Source: Taudactylus pleione (Eukaryota > Chordata > Amphibia > Anura > Myobatrachidae). Taken from it: 64,000 nucleotides of DNA. The stretch is taken from contig JAUIMM010000178.1 of the NCBI GenBank assembly GCA_031769625.1, forward strand, positions 29,096,001 through 29,160,000, given 5' to 3'. Numbering within the stretch: the stretch's first letter is position 1; every line of letters starts with the position of its first letter. Under the pieces are notes generated by a model. The model worked only from the letters and a program-made list of their open reading frames with translations. It made no database searches and was not told the DNA's origin. Shown piece by piece: positions 10,294-21,251 of the stretch. Made by a program: the position numbers and the translations under genes.

Positions 10294-11188
10294 CAGTGGC
10301 GTATCTGGGGGGGGTCGAGCTTGTGCCCTGGGTGTCAACGGACTGGCGGTGTGGGGGTGCACCGCCGGCCGTGGTCCAGGACACTGGTCAGTGTAGTGCG
10401 GTCCGCACTAAAAAGTAAACAAACACTGCCGTCGGCACTACTGGGAGCACTAAATAAGGGGGACTACTGCGGGCACTGTATAAGGGGCACTACTGGGAGC
10501 ACTGCATAGGGGGACTACTACTGGGGGCAATGTATAAGGGGAACTACTAGGAGCACTGCATAGGGGGACCACTACTGAGGGCATTGTATAAGGGGCACTG
10601 CATAAGGGGGCCCACTACTGAGGGCACTGTATAAGGGGCACTACTGGGAGCACTGCATAGGGGGGACCACTACTGGGGGCAATGTTTAAGGGACACTGCA
10701 TAAGGGGGACCACTACTGGGGGCACTGTATATGGGGCACTACTGGGAGCACTGCATAGGGGGGACCACTACTGAGGGCACTGAAACCACTACTAGCGGCA
10801 CTGTATAAGGGGCATTACTGAGGGCACTGTATAAGGGGCACTGTATAAGTGCCACTACTGGGGTCATCGCATAAGGGGAATTGTATAAGGGTACATTACT
10901 GAGGGCATTGTATAAGGGACACTACTGGGGGCACTTTATAGGGGCAATACATAAGGGGCACTGCTACTGGGGACATTGCATAAGGGGCACTACTACAGTG
11001 GGCATTGCAAGAGGGGCACTACTACTTGGGGCATTAAAGTGCATATGGAATTGAAAGGAATGTTCCCAGAGTGACGAGAAATGGTGTTGGTTATGTTGCC
11101 ACGCCCATATTTTCCAGTGGCCATGCCTCTTGTGTCATGTGGACATGTCCACTTTTCTGCTGTGCGCCTTAGGCGTGCACACCCACTG
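10294..11188. mobile_element. hAT-like element carrying its own minisatellite
   Basis: Starts 'cagtggcgtatctgggg' and ends '...cgtgcacacccactg', giving CAGTGG-type inverted ends. It interrupts the ~32-bp minisatellite. The flanking 8-mers atatgtag and gtgtgcag agree at five of eight positions, in a diverged repeat unit. The interior (about 10,420-11,040) is a second minisatellite built on 'ggggcactactgggagcac' and 'tgcataagg', the same repeat found at 19,381-19,709. The right part (11,040-11,188) is unique, non-coding sequence. Confidence 0.7.
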
Positions 11189-11949
11189 GTGTGCAGTAAC
11201 TGGAAGTAGAGAGCTGAGCAGTGTGCTGAGACTGGAAGTAGAGAACTGAGATGTGTGCAGTGACTGCAAATAGAGAGCTGAGCAGTGTGCAATGGCTGGA
11301 AGTAGAGAGCTGAGCAGTCTGCAGTGACTGAACGTAGAGAGGTAAGCAGTGTTCAGTGACAGGAAGTAGAGAGCTGAGCAGTGTGCAGTGACTGGAAGGA
11401 GAGAGCTGAGCAATGTGCAGTGACTGGAAGTATAAAAGGTGGGTAGTGTGCAGTGACTGGAAGGAGAGCTATGTACAATTACCGGAAGTAGAGAGTTGAG
11501 CGGTGTGCAGTGACTGGAAGGATAGAGCTGAGCAGTATGCAGTGACTGGAAGTAGAGAGGTGAGCTGTGTGCAGTGACTGGAAGGATAGACCTGAGCAGT
11601 ATGCAGTGACTGGAAGTAGAGCGGTGAGCAGTGTGCAGTGACTGGAAGGAGAGAGCTGAGCAGTGTGTAAGGACTGGAAGGAGAGAGCTGAGCAGTATGC
11701 AGTGACTGGAAGTAAAGAGGTGAGCTGTGTGCAGTGACTGGAAGGATAGACCTGAGCAGTATGCAGTGACTGGAAGTAGAGAGGTGAGCAGTGTGCAGTG
11801 ACTGGAAGGATAGACCTGAGCAGTATGCAGTGACTGGAAGTAGAGAGGTGAGCAGTGTGCAGTGACTGGAAGGAGAGAGCTGAGCAGTGTGTAAGGACTG
11901 GAAGGAGAGTGCTGAGCAGTGTTTATTGGCTAGACACCACTCAGACAGC

Positions 11950-13320
11950 ACAGGAATAAATGTCTAAGCAAGTTTAATATGATTATGGAGGATCATGTTT
12001 AAGTGTGTAAAGACGACAATAACTTTTATAGGATTGAATCCTTTAATATTGATTGTTAAACTTATATAATTATGATCATTTTAGTTCATTTTTGGGACAC
12101 TTACATTTTATTCCCTTTTCTATATAGAGCATACTATAGGCTACAGTATGTTAGAAAAATATTTCTCACTTGTCTACAACTTTTTCCATCTGATCTAAAG
12201 AAATACTATATATAACATGATGCTTAGAGAGTGCAGCAGGGATGCTATCCATATTCTCATTTTAAGTGCAATTTAATATAAGCATACATTAACGTTTGCT
12301 AATTTTATTTTACAAGATTAAACAATAAAAAGCTAATTAAATTAAAAAATATAAAGTGTGTTTAAATCATGTGTAGTTTAATACAATAAACAATGCAAAC
12401 TATTCATTGGTATAATTCATTTATTTTTGATGTTTTTGTTTCTTTAATACAAGTTTTTATGTAATTAAACTGAGTTCTATACATAGAGATTTCTTATGAT
12501 CTATTTGTTCAGAGTCAGTGTGTGGTAAGGGAATACTCCTGATGCTTAAATCTACCTCCTGTATAATATATGCTATGTGTAGTGACAAACAGTCTAAAGT
12601 TTAGGTAGGCTTCACAGATGCCTTCCCGATAAAGAAGCAAAGCAACACTATGCCTTGAGAGCCAACAAACATTAAGAACAATTACATAAAAAGTGGATGG
12701 TATACTACTGTGTGCACCTGGCTTTTCCTGAGTGTGGCAGATATTGTTCAGCACCTGCAGAGTGATTTGTATGACTTTAATGATGTACCAAACGTATAGC
12801 ATTAAATAACCTCAGGCCATGTTTCTATAACCATCACATTAGAGCTGCAAGCGGTAGAAGAGTCTCTGTCCAGGAATGAACGCAAGGATTTTAATTGTTT
12901 CCATAAGCTTGAATTTCAAAGACTCCAGTGGATCTGCATTTTCATTCCTTTGAAATGTAAATATGTAATTTATTAATTGTATGCTAAAAACTATTTTGGT
13001 AAAGGGATGTGTTTTTCTGTAAATAGGACGTATTACCTAATTTAAAAATAAAGTAAATACAAATTACTTTGGGGCTCATTTAGACGTAGTTAAATATGAA
13101 ATGTTGGTGCACGTACTGTAGCATACAAGAAAAAGTGTACTTGCATCTGTATGAGTGGAATGAATCCTGTTTTGCAGACAATTCAAAAAGAGTACAATTG
13201 AGACCAGGGGGTATATTTACTAAAGTGCAAGAGGAGCATAATAAGGGCATATGATACAGTTGATCCTCTAAAGGAACAAGATAACAGGTGCATTAACAAT
13301 GTTGAGGTTGCGAGGTAAAT
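11950..13320. other. AT-rich, non-repetitive sequence
   Basis: No coding or mobile-element signature. The part 12,520-12,990 is notable in lacking low complexity and TIRs and is a candidate conserved noncoding element, judged only on texture. '13,208 gggggtatatttactaaag' resembles one end of amphibian TIR elements, without a partner. Confidence 0.35.
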
Positions 13321-13327
13321 CTAATGC

Positions 13328-13681
13328 TGCCCACACACATAGCGATATATTACCCGATCTGGCCGATTCAGATGCATTGGAATGACAGATCATGTAAAAT
13401 ATGGCCAAATCATGAAGAAATCATGAGTCCCCACTCACGATCACGATGCGATGCACGTATCCACAGGTCGCACATCGCATCTTCAGATGTGCTGTAGGGC
13501 AGATCTTACAATCTCAAGTCAGGATGCACTGGAGTAGTTAGGAGGCACGATAGATCGTGTGTCCAATTGGCAGCATTTTCAGACCAGATCGTGTGCAGGA
13601 CTGCCAGGGAGCTCCCGGGGTGAGTTCAGGGGGAATCGTACACATCGTGTGATTGAGATCACATCGGTATGTGTGTGGGCA
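13328..13681. mobile_element. TIR element (MITE), 354 bp
   Basis: Left end 'tgcccacacacatagcgat' and right end '...atcggtatgtgtgtgggca' are inverted copies with few differences. The interior is rich in 'gatcacgat' type palindromic words and non-coding. I could not define the target duplication or superfamily. Confidence 0.6.
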
Positions 13682-14690
13682 CCGTAAGTGTTATATACTT
13701 ACTCCTTTCTTCACTGCTGCTTGATGGTCAACAAGAAGTGAGACCAAAATTAAGGAGGGAGATCCACAGAACTAGGAGTAAGGTTAAGTACTAAACATGG
13801 GACCTCAGTTGGGAACAAAGGAGGATCCACCAGCAAAAATGCAGAAATCTAATATGATTTCAGCAATATTAGGACTCCAAAGCAGTGTGAGAAGCCAGCG
13901 GCAGTGCCAAATGAAGGTTTGTTTCTCTTAGGTGGGGTAATCTGATGTTAGAAGCAAAATATGTTTTTTAGACAGGTTGCTCAATGTTGGTGGCAGCCAT
14001 GCAGTACAGGGAAGTACTTAGGGGGTTTCCTGGTGCCCATAAAATCCTCTCAACAACTTGTAAGAGAAGATGTTTTTTAGAGGGACTGTGATTGTAAATT
14101 GCTAGGGCTGTATGTGTGACTCTATCCATAGCCCTGTATGTGTGACTCTATCCATAGCCCTGTATGTGTGACTCTACCAGTAACTCCACCCATTTATATG
14201 TAAATTCCAGTTACTACTCCAAGCCACTGCTGTTAAGGAAATAAAATAGGTGTAGGAGTACTGAATATCAGCTTGGGAGCAGTTTATTTTATTTACACAT
14301 AGTCTGGTGCCTGAATATACTGAGGACATCCAGGTTTGAAAGTACTTAACACAAGTTCTGAAGGGTTATCTTTGATAACTATTTGCTGCTGAGAAGCTAC
14401 TGTATTTAAGGTTGTTTTCTTTTGTTATACACAGTGATTGGATGCAAGGATTGTTTGACCAATCAGGTCTCTCTGCACTGAGGTTGCAGCCCCTGCTTGG
14501 CTCCAACACTCCTATGCAGGGATCAGGGAGCTCCCCCCTCATCTCTGCCACAGACATGTCAGGTAAGTCTTCTGTGTTGGGCTGGGGTAATATTAATGTT
14601 TTATTTTTTTTCAGTGGTAGATAATGTATTTGTTTTTTTTCCATGGGGGACAATGTGTGTGTATGTTTTTCCCATAGGGGACAGAGGGCA
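13682..14690. other. Unassigned sequence with a short tandem repeat
   Basis: Holds a 26-bp repeat, 'tgtatgtgtgactctatcca' + 'tagccc', in three copies at 14,109-14,186, and a 'ccatgggggacaatgtgtgt' phrase repeated around the next MITE. No gene recognised. Confidence 0.4.
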
Positions 14691-14695
14691 TGATT

Positions 14696-15128
14696 CAGAC
14701 CCGGTCGCAAGCGCTGTGCGCTCACAACTGGTTCGATGGTGGGTCAGTGCGCGCATATGAGCCCCGGAGCGAGCGCAAAAAGCACTAGCTCCAGGACTCA
14801 CTACAAAAGGGGCGGCTGTCGATGTTGATCATGAATGCCTGCCGTTCTGGGCGGCCTCACTGACATCACCAGTGATGTCAGTAAGAGAGCTTCCGGCTCT
14901 GTTAGAGCCGAAAGCTCTCTGGGGCTTGCGGCCACAAGGCCCTACCACAAGGGTCTCATCGCAAGCCCGATGGTCGCGATGGTCTTGACCATCGCGACCA
15001 TCATCATGGCTGCTCGCATAGCTGTGCACAGCTATGCGAGCGGCCAAGAGGCCGCAAATTAAAAACAAAGCGCCAGCCCTGATTCAGAGCGAGCACTCGC
15101 TTTTTGCGAGCTCCTCTGAATCAGGCCC
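14696..15128. mobile_element. Harbinger-like MITE with internal perfect palindromes
   Basis: Ends 'gggcatgattcag' and 'ctgaatcaggccc' are inverted with one mismatch. The inside has several hairpins: 'gagagcttccggctct' ... 'agagccgaaagctctc' (14,885-14,919), a 34-bp palindrome at 14,969-15,002 built on 'gatggtcgcgatggtc', and 'tcgcatagctgtgcacagct' (15,014-15,040). Homologous modules occur at 1-150 and 55,953-56,430. No TSD found. Confidence 0.7.
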
Positions 15129-15129
15129 A

Positions 15130-16316
15130 ATGTGTGTGCTTTATTTTTTCCCAGCCTCGGAAATCATGAAGGGGTGGGAGCATGTGCTGTCTGTGACACT
15201 TTCATGATGTCTAAGCAGTTGTGAAGGAGGGGGGGCAATAATGTTGTGCCTAGTGCTTGCTGGACCCTTAAATCTGCTTTTGATGTGTTGGTAATGGAGT
15301 GTACTCTTGTGCTATCTCCATATTACCCTTTACTGAGACATTAGGTCCTTTACCAAGATAACCGCCACATCTCTGCCACTGTGGTACTGAACGGCTGTGT
15401 GGACCTTCGCTCCAGAGAGAGAGAGACCTGTTACTCACCACCAATAACCGCTAACGCTGCAGTACATGACCAGCTTGTTTTCTATACACACTCTGCTTCC
15501 TCCACTACCTATATATTGATACTTTGAGTATGGCTGTACAACTGCTTGCTTCAATAAACATGCAATCCTGGTTAAGTCTAACTGCATGGTCCAATTCTTA
15601 TGCAGATTCCGCTCCTGTCTACTATTAACCATCTTGTGTATACGACATCTACCACATGTCTGCAAAAGCACACATAAAATAGTCAGCTTGGAGAAAGTAG
15701 TCAACACTTACCAGGTAGTGATGGTGCAACTGAATCATGCACATAGAGACCCAAGATTACTTCTGCTGGTATTTGCTTCACTCTGGTTCTTCGTACCCTA
15801 AACATTCCATGTGCACAGGGGACCCATCACCGGTCACATTTTGCATGAGTCAATGTCTCGCTTATGCCCAACTGCATTTACTGCCTGCATAACACTTATC
15901 CAAATCTGCTTATCTCTGCAGCCGGAAGTAAGGACAGCAAGACAGACATATAGCACATCATACTGCCTCAGAACCTTTGTTACTAGGGCCACATTTTTAT
16001 CAAAATGAATTATTTCATTGCACCACGCTTTTATTTTAGTGTGCACACTACTCTAGTCCTCCTCTTCTGAGGATTCTTAATCCCCCTGCTGTGCATCCTC
16101 CTCCCTTATCTCTGCCTTATTCTCCTCCTTCCTATACCTGCTCCTCTCCTCCTCCATAGACACAGAACAGAATTCACACATAGAAAGAAAAAAACAAACA
16201 CCTAACAAAAAAACTACTATAACCCTCTCCACAAACATACCACAGGAACACATAAATACTGACAAGACAAAAAACAGCAACTGACAATAAACATATAAAC
16301 TCTAAAAACACACTAT
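15130..16316. other. Unassigned sequence
   Basis: No gene or element boundaries. 15,548-15,556 contains 'caataaaca' (polyadenylation-like) in a region that could be an old LTR or 3' UTR fragment, without support. 16,080-16,160 is C/T-rich low complexity. Confidence 0.35.
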
Positions 16317-16318
16317 GG

Positions 16319-16500
16319 GGTCTATTTATCAAGCAGTGAAAAGTGAGGAGAAGTTGCCCATAGTAACCAATCAGCTCCTACTGTACCTATAATTTTATAG
16401 ACTGTACTCGATAAATGCTACTTCAAAGCTGATTGGTTGCCATGGGCAACTTCTCCACTGGTTCACTTCTCCACACTTTTCACTGCTCGATAATTAGACC
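16319..16500. mobile_element. TIR MITE, ~182 bp
   Basis: The first 27 bases ('ggtctatttatcaagcagtg' ...) and the last 27 (... 'cactgctcgataattagacc') are inverted copies with two mismatches. A second inverted pair inside, 'agaagttgcccatagtaacc' and 'ggttgccatgggcaacttct', makes the element almost fully palindromic. Superfamily unassigned. Confidence 0.75.
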
Positions 16501-16804
16501 TTTAAAGAACAGATATAATCACACTCACGAATTAAAAAAGATGCTAAAAATCCACCGAATACCAACAACCAGCTCACATTCTCCACTAGTGGCTAAAATA
16601 TCAACAGTAAATTCTGTTTTACAATGATAAGAGAAGCCGATATTTAAGGATCAAAAATCTTACACTGCCCCTGGCCCAGCGTTTGCACATCAGGTGCAGT
16701 GGAGCCCACTAGGGATTTCAATAGTACCCCAACAGTCTGACCATAACTACTGCATATAACAACACTACTCTACAAACAGACTGGGAACTACACATATAAC
16801 TCTT

Positions 16805-18811
16805 GGGGGTAAATTTACTAAGAATCGAATCTGGGAGAGTTTGCTTTTTTTTCAACTCGATTAGCTTCACCCAAACTCGGGTGATTTGAAGCTCCTGAGA
16901 CTCTCAAATTTACCAAGAAGGGAGTTTAGCTTAGAGTGAGATGTCCGATGGTGAAGCAGAACGAGATTTCTCTCCCGAGTAGCACGTTTTGCAGGAGATT
17001 TCTCCCCCGAGTAGCAGGTTTTGCAGATGACTCACCTGAGATTGCAGTGTCTTCTCTCTGCAAAACTCTCCCAAACAAGCAGCCTGCACATATCAGTGAG
17101 ATATGTGTAATCTGCTTGTGTTCTAGCCTGTAAAAAAAATGGGTTAAAAGTAAAAAAAAAAAAAAATTACATAGGGCCCCCCCCCAAAAGACTGACCAGC
17201 CCCGGACTTGCCAGCCAGTCCTGGCTCTTAAAGTGACGGGGAACAAAACGAGTAAGGTTCCATCATAATTTAAGAACCAGCACCAGGCAGCAGGGCCAGA
17301 CCTGGTTTTAAATATAGGGTTAAAAAATTTGGCATGAGGTACCCCCTATATTTAAAACCAGCTCTGGGCCCTTTCTGGTGGGGGGGCTGATGCCACAGCC
17401 AGGGGAGCCCTTTCACCATGCCCCGCAGCCGCAGCATCAGCCCTGAATGCTAGTCAGCCCAGGCCAGGGATCTCTGGGGAGTTGCGGACTCCCCCAATAA
17501 AGGAGTCTCCCTCTCCAGGGCACCCCTGGCCTAGGCTGGTAGCCCGGGGCTATCCCCACCACCCTGAGTGGTGGGTGGCAGGTTGATAGTGTAGGTGTAG
17601 TGTGTAAAAAATATAAAATTCACATTGTCTTTACAGTGGAACTACAGGTCCCAGCAAGCCTCCCCACGCATGTTGGTTCTTGGAGAACCACAAGTACCAG
17701 CATGCAAGGCATTAAGGGCCCACTGGTATGTGTAGTTCACCTGTAAAGAAATGTGTAAAAAAAGACACACTGTGAAAATTAAGATTTATTACACACATAC
17801 ACATTCACACATACTTTGCTGCTTTCAGATGTTCACATCCCCTTCTCAACATAAAGTACCCATTGGAAGTACCTGAAAAAAAGATCCAATACTCACCTTT
17901 TGCCCCACGATGTTCTCCGCAGTAATCTAAATAGGGCCCCGGATTCGCTGTAACAACACGCTCCAGCATGCTGTCACAGTAACGCTAATGACAGCTCAGG
18001 CTTTGAGCTATCATTAGTGCCGGGGCATAAGCCAATCAGCGGTGGCTTAACATTAGCGGACGCTCATTGGCTGGGACTCACATGGACTTAGCCAATGAGC
18101 GGCTCCTCCACATGGGTCCCAGCCAATGAGTGGCCGCTAATGTTAAGCTGCTGATTGGGTCCGGATACTGACAGTTCCCACGTGGGAACTGTCAGTAGCC
18201 AGAGCTAAGCAGCGGCCGCTCTACAGTTAGCGGCCGCTGATTGGCTGGCAGGATGTGCAAACGCCGTGCAGTCCCGTCAGCTGGCATTCGTGAGCTATCT
18301 GTATGTGTGGCAACACACATACAGATAGTGGGTCTGTCTGGTCGGGTAAGTCGTTTTTTTGTTTTGCCAAGCCCTGAGGATGCTACAGATGGTTAGGCTT
18401 TTGGGGGGGGACCCTATGTCATTATTTTTCTGATATTTAATTTTTTTTTCTATATTTACAGGCAGAAACATACATGGATCACAGCGATCTGTGTATGTTT
18501 TCTGCCAAACTCTCAGATCACAGGCAGGTGTATTTTTTTCACGAGTTTTTACAGGAGAGATTTCCCATCTCATGAGAGTTTAGAAACTCTCTGCTTGGTA
18601 AGTTCCAGGATCCTATCTTCATGAGTGAAAAGGTTCTCGAGTTTTGCCAATGGTGAATTGAAGAGAGTTTGCTAACTCTACAGTATTTTCCTGTAGTAAA
18701 GTAGATCTCTCTCCCGAGTTTGACATTAGTAAATCTGAGAGTGGGAAAAAATGCCCAAACTCTCCAGAGTTTGCAAACTCTCCCAAACTCTCAGCTTAGT
18801 AAATTTACCCC
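16805..18811. mobile_element. ~2.0-kb non-autonomous TIR element
   Basis: Perfect 17-bp inverted ends: 'ggggtaaatttactaag' at 16,806 and 'cttagtaaatttacccc' ending at 18,811. Just inside, both sides carry repeated 'gagagtttgc/aaactctc' words. The interior holds modules 'aactacaggtcccagcaag', 'cccggggctatcccc', and a series of inverted repeats from 18,020 to 18,330 including 'acagttcccacgtgggaact' and 'ctatctgtatgtgt' with its complement. Diverged copies of the internal modules occur in reverse order at 59,990-62,200. No transposase is encoded and the TSD is not resolved. Confidence 0.7.
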
Positions 18812-18853
18812 TTGGCCTCTGGCCTTGAATCTTTGTAATTTAATAAACTAAAG

Positions 18854-19170
18854 CAGTTCCCAAACTGTGCGCTGCGGCACCCTGCGGTGCCTCGGGACAC
18901 TTGCAGGGGTGCCTCAGGTTGGTGATCCAGCACCAAATCAAATTCTTTATGAACATTGTAATGTAAATATGTGGACAAACAGAAGCACAAACCTGTCCCC
19001 CACCACATAACTGAGCCAAAGAATGACAGGGGAGCACAATTTACTTCACTTTACTACTTCACTACATTTGTTTCTGAATTTCTCAATACCAAACGTTTGG
19101 CTTAGGGGTGCCATGAAAACAATGCTGATACACTAGGGCACCATGATTCAAAAAAGTTTGGGAACCTCTG
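18854..19170. mobile_element. hAT-type MITE, 317 bp, TSD aactaaag
   Basis: Ends 'cagttcccaaact' and 'agtttgggaacctctg' are inverted. Perfect 8-bp duplications aactaaag lie at 18,846-18,853 and 19,171-19,178. This is the classic TIR/TSD signature of a vertebrate hAT MITE. The short minus-strand open frames inside are not genes. Confidence 0.88.
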
Positions 19171-19380
19171 AACTAAAGTATTATATATTTTTGTCTTGTA
19201 CTTTCTGTCTTATATTTAGTAAGGGGTACATCAATTTATATGATATGGGTCCTTCACTTCCAGCAATGTAGAAGTGGAAACTGAAGCACATTTATACATT
19301 TATACATTTATTCCTGGTGTTACATAAACTCTATATAACAGTTTTGCTTGGTTAGTTTAAGAGCAGTTGATTTCACTGTA

Positions 19381-19709
19381 TGAGGGGCACTGCTGGGGCC
19401 ACTGTTAAAGGGGCGCTACTTCTGAGAGCACTGCATAAAGGACACTACTACTGGGGGCACTGCATAAGGGGCACTACTACAGGGGGCACTGCATAAAGGA
19501 CACTACTACTGGGGGCACTGCATAAGGGGCACTACTACAGGGGGCACTGCATAAGGTGCACTGATATTGGGGGCACTGCTTAAGTAGAAGTGCTACTCGG
19601 GGCATTGCATAAGAATAACTGCTACCTAGGACATTGCATAAGGGGCACTGCTACTGGGGCACTGCATAAGGGGCACTACTACAGGGTGCATTGCTTAAGG
19701 AACACTGCT
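19381..19709. repeat. Minisatellite of the outermost hAT layer (left part)
   Basis: Repeats of 'ggggcactactactgggggcac' type with 'tgcataagg', the same family as 10,420-11,040. It is cut at 19,710 by the insertion of the 19,718-52,719 element and resumes for a few bases at 52,728. The outer element's left end is not visible; its right end is at 52,779. Confidence 0.8.
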
Positions 19710-20059
19710 ACTGGGGACAGGGCCGCCATCAGGGGGGGACTGCCGGTACTAGAGTCCCGGGCCCGGACACTGGCAGAACGGGAGGGGGCCCGGGCCTGCT
19801 CCTGCAACTGCTGCATAGTCCCCCGCACTTCCCCCTTGAGTGAAAGGTTGAGTGGGGCACTGCTACTGCTTACCGGCATGCAGTGATTAAGTAGCCATGC
19901 TCGAGTCTGAAGAAACCCCTCCCTCCCCCTTCCTTCATGATTCTCCTCTTCGGTCGGCTTGTAACGGGGGCGGAGCCAATGGATCGCGTTGTTCCTTAGG
20001 GGCGGGGCCTAATAATGCAAGGTGCCCGCCACCCATTAGCAACCAGCTGCTGTGCACAA

Positions 20060-20703
20060 GTGTAAGTAATAAGTATGTTTGTGATTTAGTGTGTATACAG
20101 TATATGTTTATGTATGTCTCTGTGTTAGTGTGTATGTACTGTATATATCTGTGTTAGTGTGTATACAGTATATGTTTATGTATGTCTCTGTGTTAGTGTG
20201 TATATATGTGTATGTACTGTATATGTCTGTGTTAGTGTGTATATATGTGTATATACTGTATATGTCTCTGTGTTAGTGTGTATATATGTGTATGTACTGT
20301 ATATGTCTGTGTTAGTGTGTATATATGTGTATGTACTGTATATGTCTCTGTGTTAGTGTGTATATATGTGTATGTACTGTATATGTCTCTGTGTTAGTGT
20401 GTATATATGTGTATGTACTGTATATGTCTGTGTTAGTGTGTATATATGTGTATGTACTGTATATGTCTCTGTGTTAGTGTGTATATATGTGTATGTACTG
20501 TATATGTCTGTGTTAGTGTGTATATATGTGTATGTACTGTATATGTCTGTGTTAGTGTGTATATATGTGTATGTACTGTATATGTCTGTGTTAGTGTGTA
20601 TATATGTGTATGTACTGTATATGTCTCTGTGTTAGTGTGTACATATGGGTATGTACTGTATATGTCAGTGTTAGTGTATATATATATATATATGGGTATG
20701 TAC
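20060..20703. repeat. 39-41-bp minisatellite, left half
   Basis: The unit is about 'tgttagtgtgtatatatgtg' + 'tatgtactgtatatgtctg', with a 41-bp variant carrying an extra 'tc'. The array is interrupted at 20,704 by the inner hAT and continues at 51,362. Val/Tyr/Cys-rich open frames on the plus strand are translations of this repeat. Confidence 0.93.
20696..20703. other. Left target-site duplication of inner hAT (gtatgtac)
   Basis: The 8-mer gtatgtac abuts the left end and recurs exactly at 51,362-51,369. The same word is present in most minisatellite units, so the match supports the call but is not independent proof. Confidence 0.75.
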
Positions 20704-20714
20704 TCGGGGTGAGC

Positions 20715-20741
20715 GGGTTCGGATTTCTGAAATCCGAACCC
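20715..20741. repeat. Subterminal palindrome of the inner hAT
   Basis: 'gggttcggatttc' and its exact complement are separated by one base, directly inside the left end. It is followed by three 'gatccgagt'-like words (20,754-20,775). Such subterminal motifs are where hAT transposases usually bind; that role is inferred here. Confidence 0.75.
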
Positions 20742-20870
20742 CCCTGAGCCCCCCGATCCGAGTCCGATCCGAGTCAGGCTCGACTTTTCCCGCCTGACTT
20801 GGATCTGAAATCGAGGCAAAACGTCATCATCCCGCCTTCCGGGTCTCGCAGGTTTTGGATCCTATATAAG

Positions 20871-20880
20871 GTACCCGCGT
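20871..20880 (+). promoter_or_regulatory. Candidate TATA box of the inner hAT
   Basis: 'cctatataag' lies 168 bp from the left end, followed by a GC-rich start region 'gcgtcggcgccattttctc' and the leader. Position and sequence fit a transposase promoter. No expression evidence. Confidence 0.5.
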
Positions 20881-20934
20881 CGGCGCCATTTTCTCACTCG
20901 GCTGTGGACAGTGAAGAGGAAGGGTGGGAGTTAG

Positions 20935-21200
20935 GGCTGGCTGGGCTGTGTAGTGTAGTGTAGTGTAGTGCAGAGTAGTGTTGTGCTGTGCTGTGCTGCG
21001 CTGTGCTGCTGTTGTCCACTACTTCAAAGTCCATAGGGGCTGGCTGTGTTGTGCTGTGCTGCTGTTGTTAATAGGGGCTGTGTCCACTACTTCAAAGTCC
21101 ATAGGGGCTGGCTGGATGGTGTTGGGCAGTCAGTTCTCCATAGGGGCTGTGTCCACTCCAAAGTCCTGTGCAGTGTCCCAGTCCTAAAGGGGTGCTGTAG
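20935..21200 (+). repeat. Low-complexity leader of the inner hAT
   Basis: Runs of 'tagtg' and 'tgtgc' are followed by three diverged copies of 'gtccactacttcaaagtcc' + 'ataggggctg'. Non-coding. Confidence 0.7.
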
Positions 21201-21251
21201 TGTTGTCCAGGGGGTGCTCTGTCCATCAGGGGTGCTCCCCCCAAGTGCTAA

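Larger units (their letters stand above)
9117..11935. repeat. ~32-bp minisatellite array (three segments)
   Basis: The unit reads roughly 'gagctgagcagtgtgcag' + 'tgactggaagtaga' (~32 bp). A shorter 26-bp variant, 'gagctgaggcagatactgg' + 'aagtaga', is amplified at 9,240-9,430. The array occupies 9,117-9,619, 9,901-10,293 and 11,189-11,935, and is split by the insertions at 9,620-9,900 and 10,294-11,188. The long Ser/Leu-rich minus-strand open frames here (up to 183 residues) are only translations of the repeat. Confidence 0.9.

Noticed and set aside
9048..11951. Long Ser/Leu/His-rich minus-strand open frames (up to 183 residues)
   Set aside because: They are direct translations of the ~32-bp minisatellite.
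14412..14760. Exon with a splice donor ('caggtaagt' at 14,559)
   Set aside because: A single donor-like word without a matching acceptor, and the frames show no known domain.
15500..15620. Solo LTR with polyadenylation signal
   Set aside because: 'caataaaca' alone is not evidence. No TG...CA ends, direct repeat partner or primer-binding site was seen.
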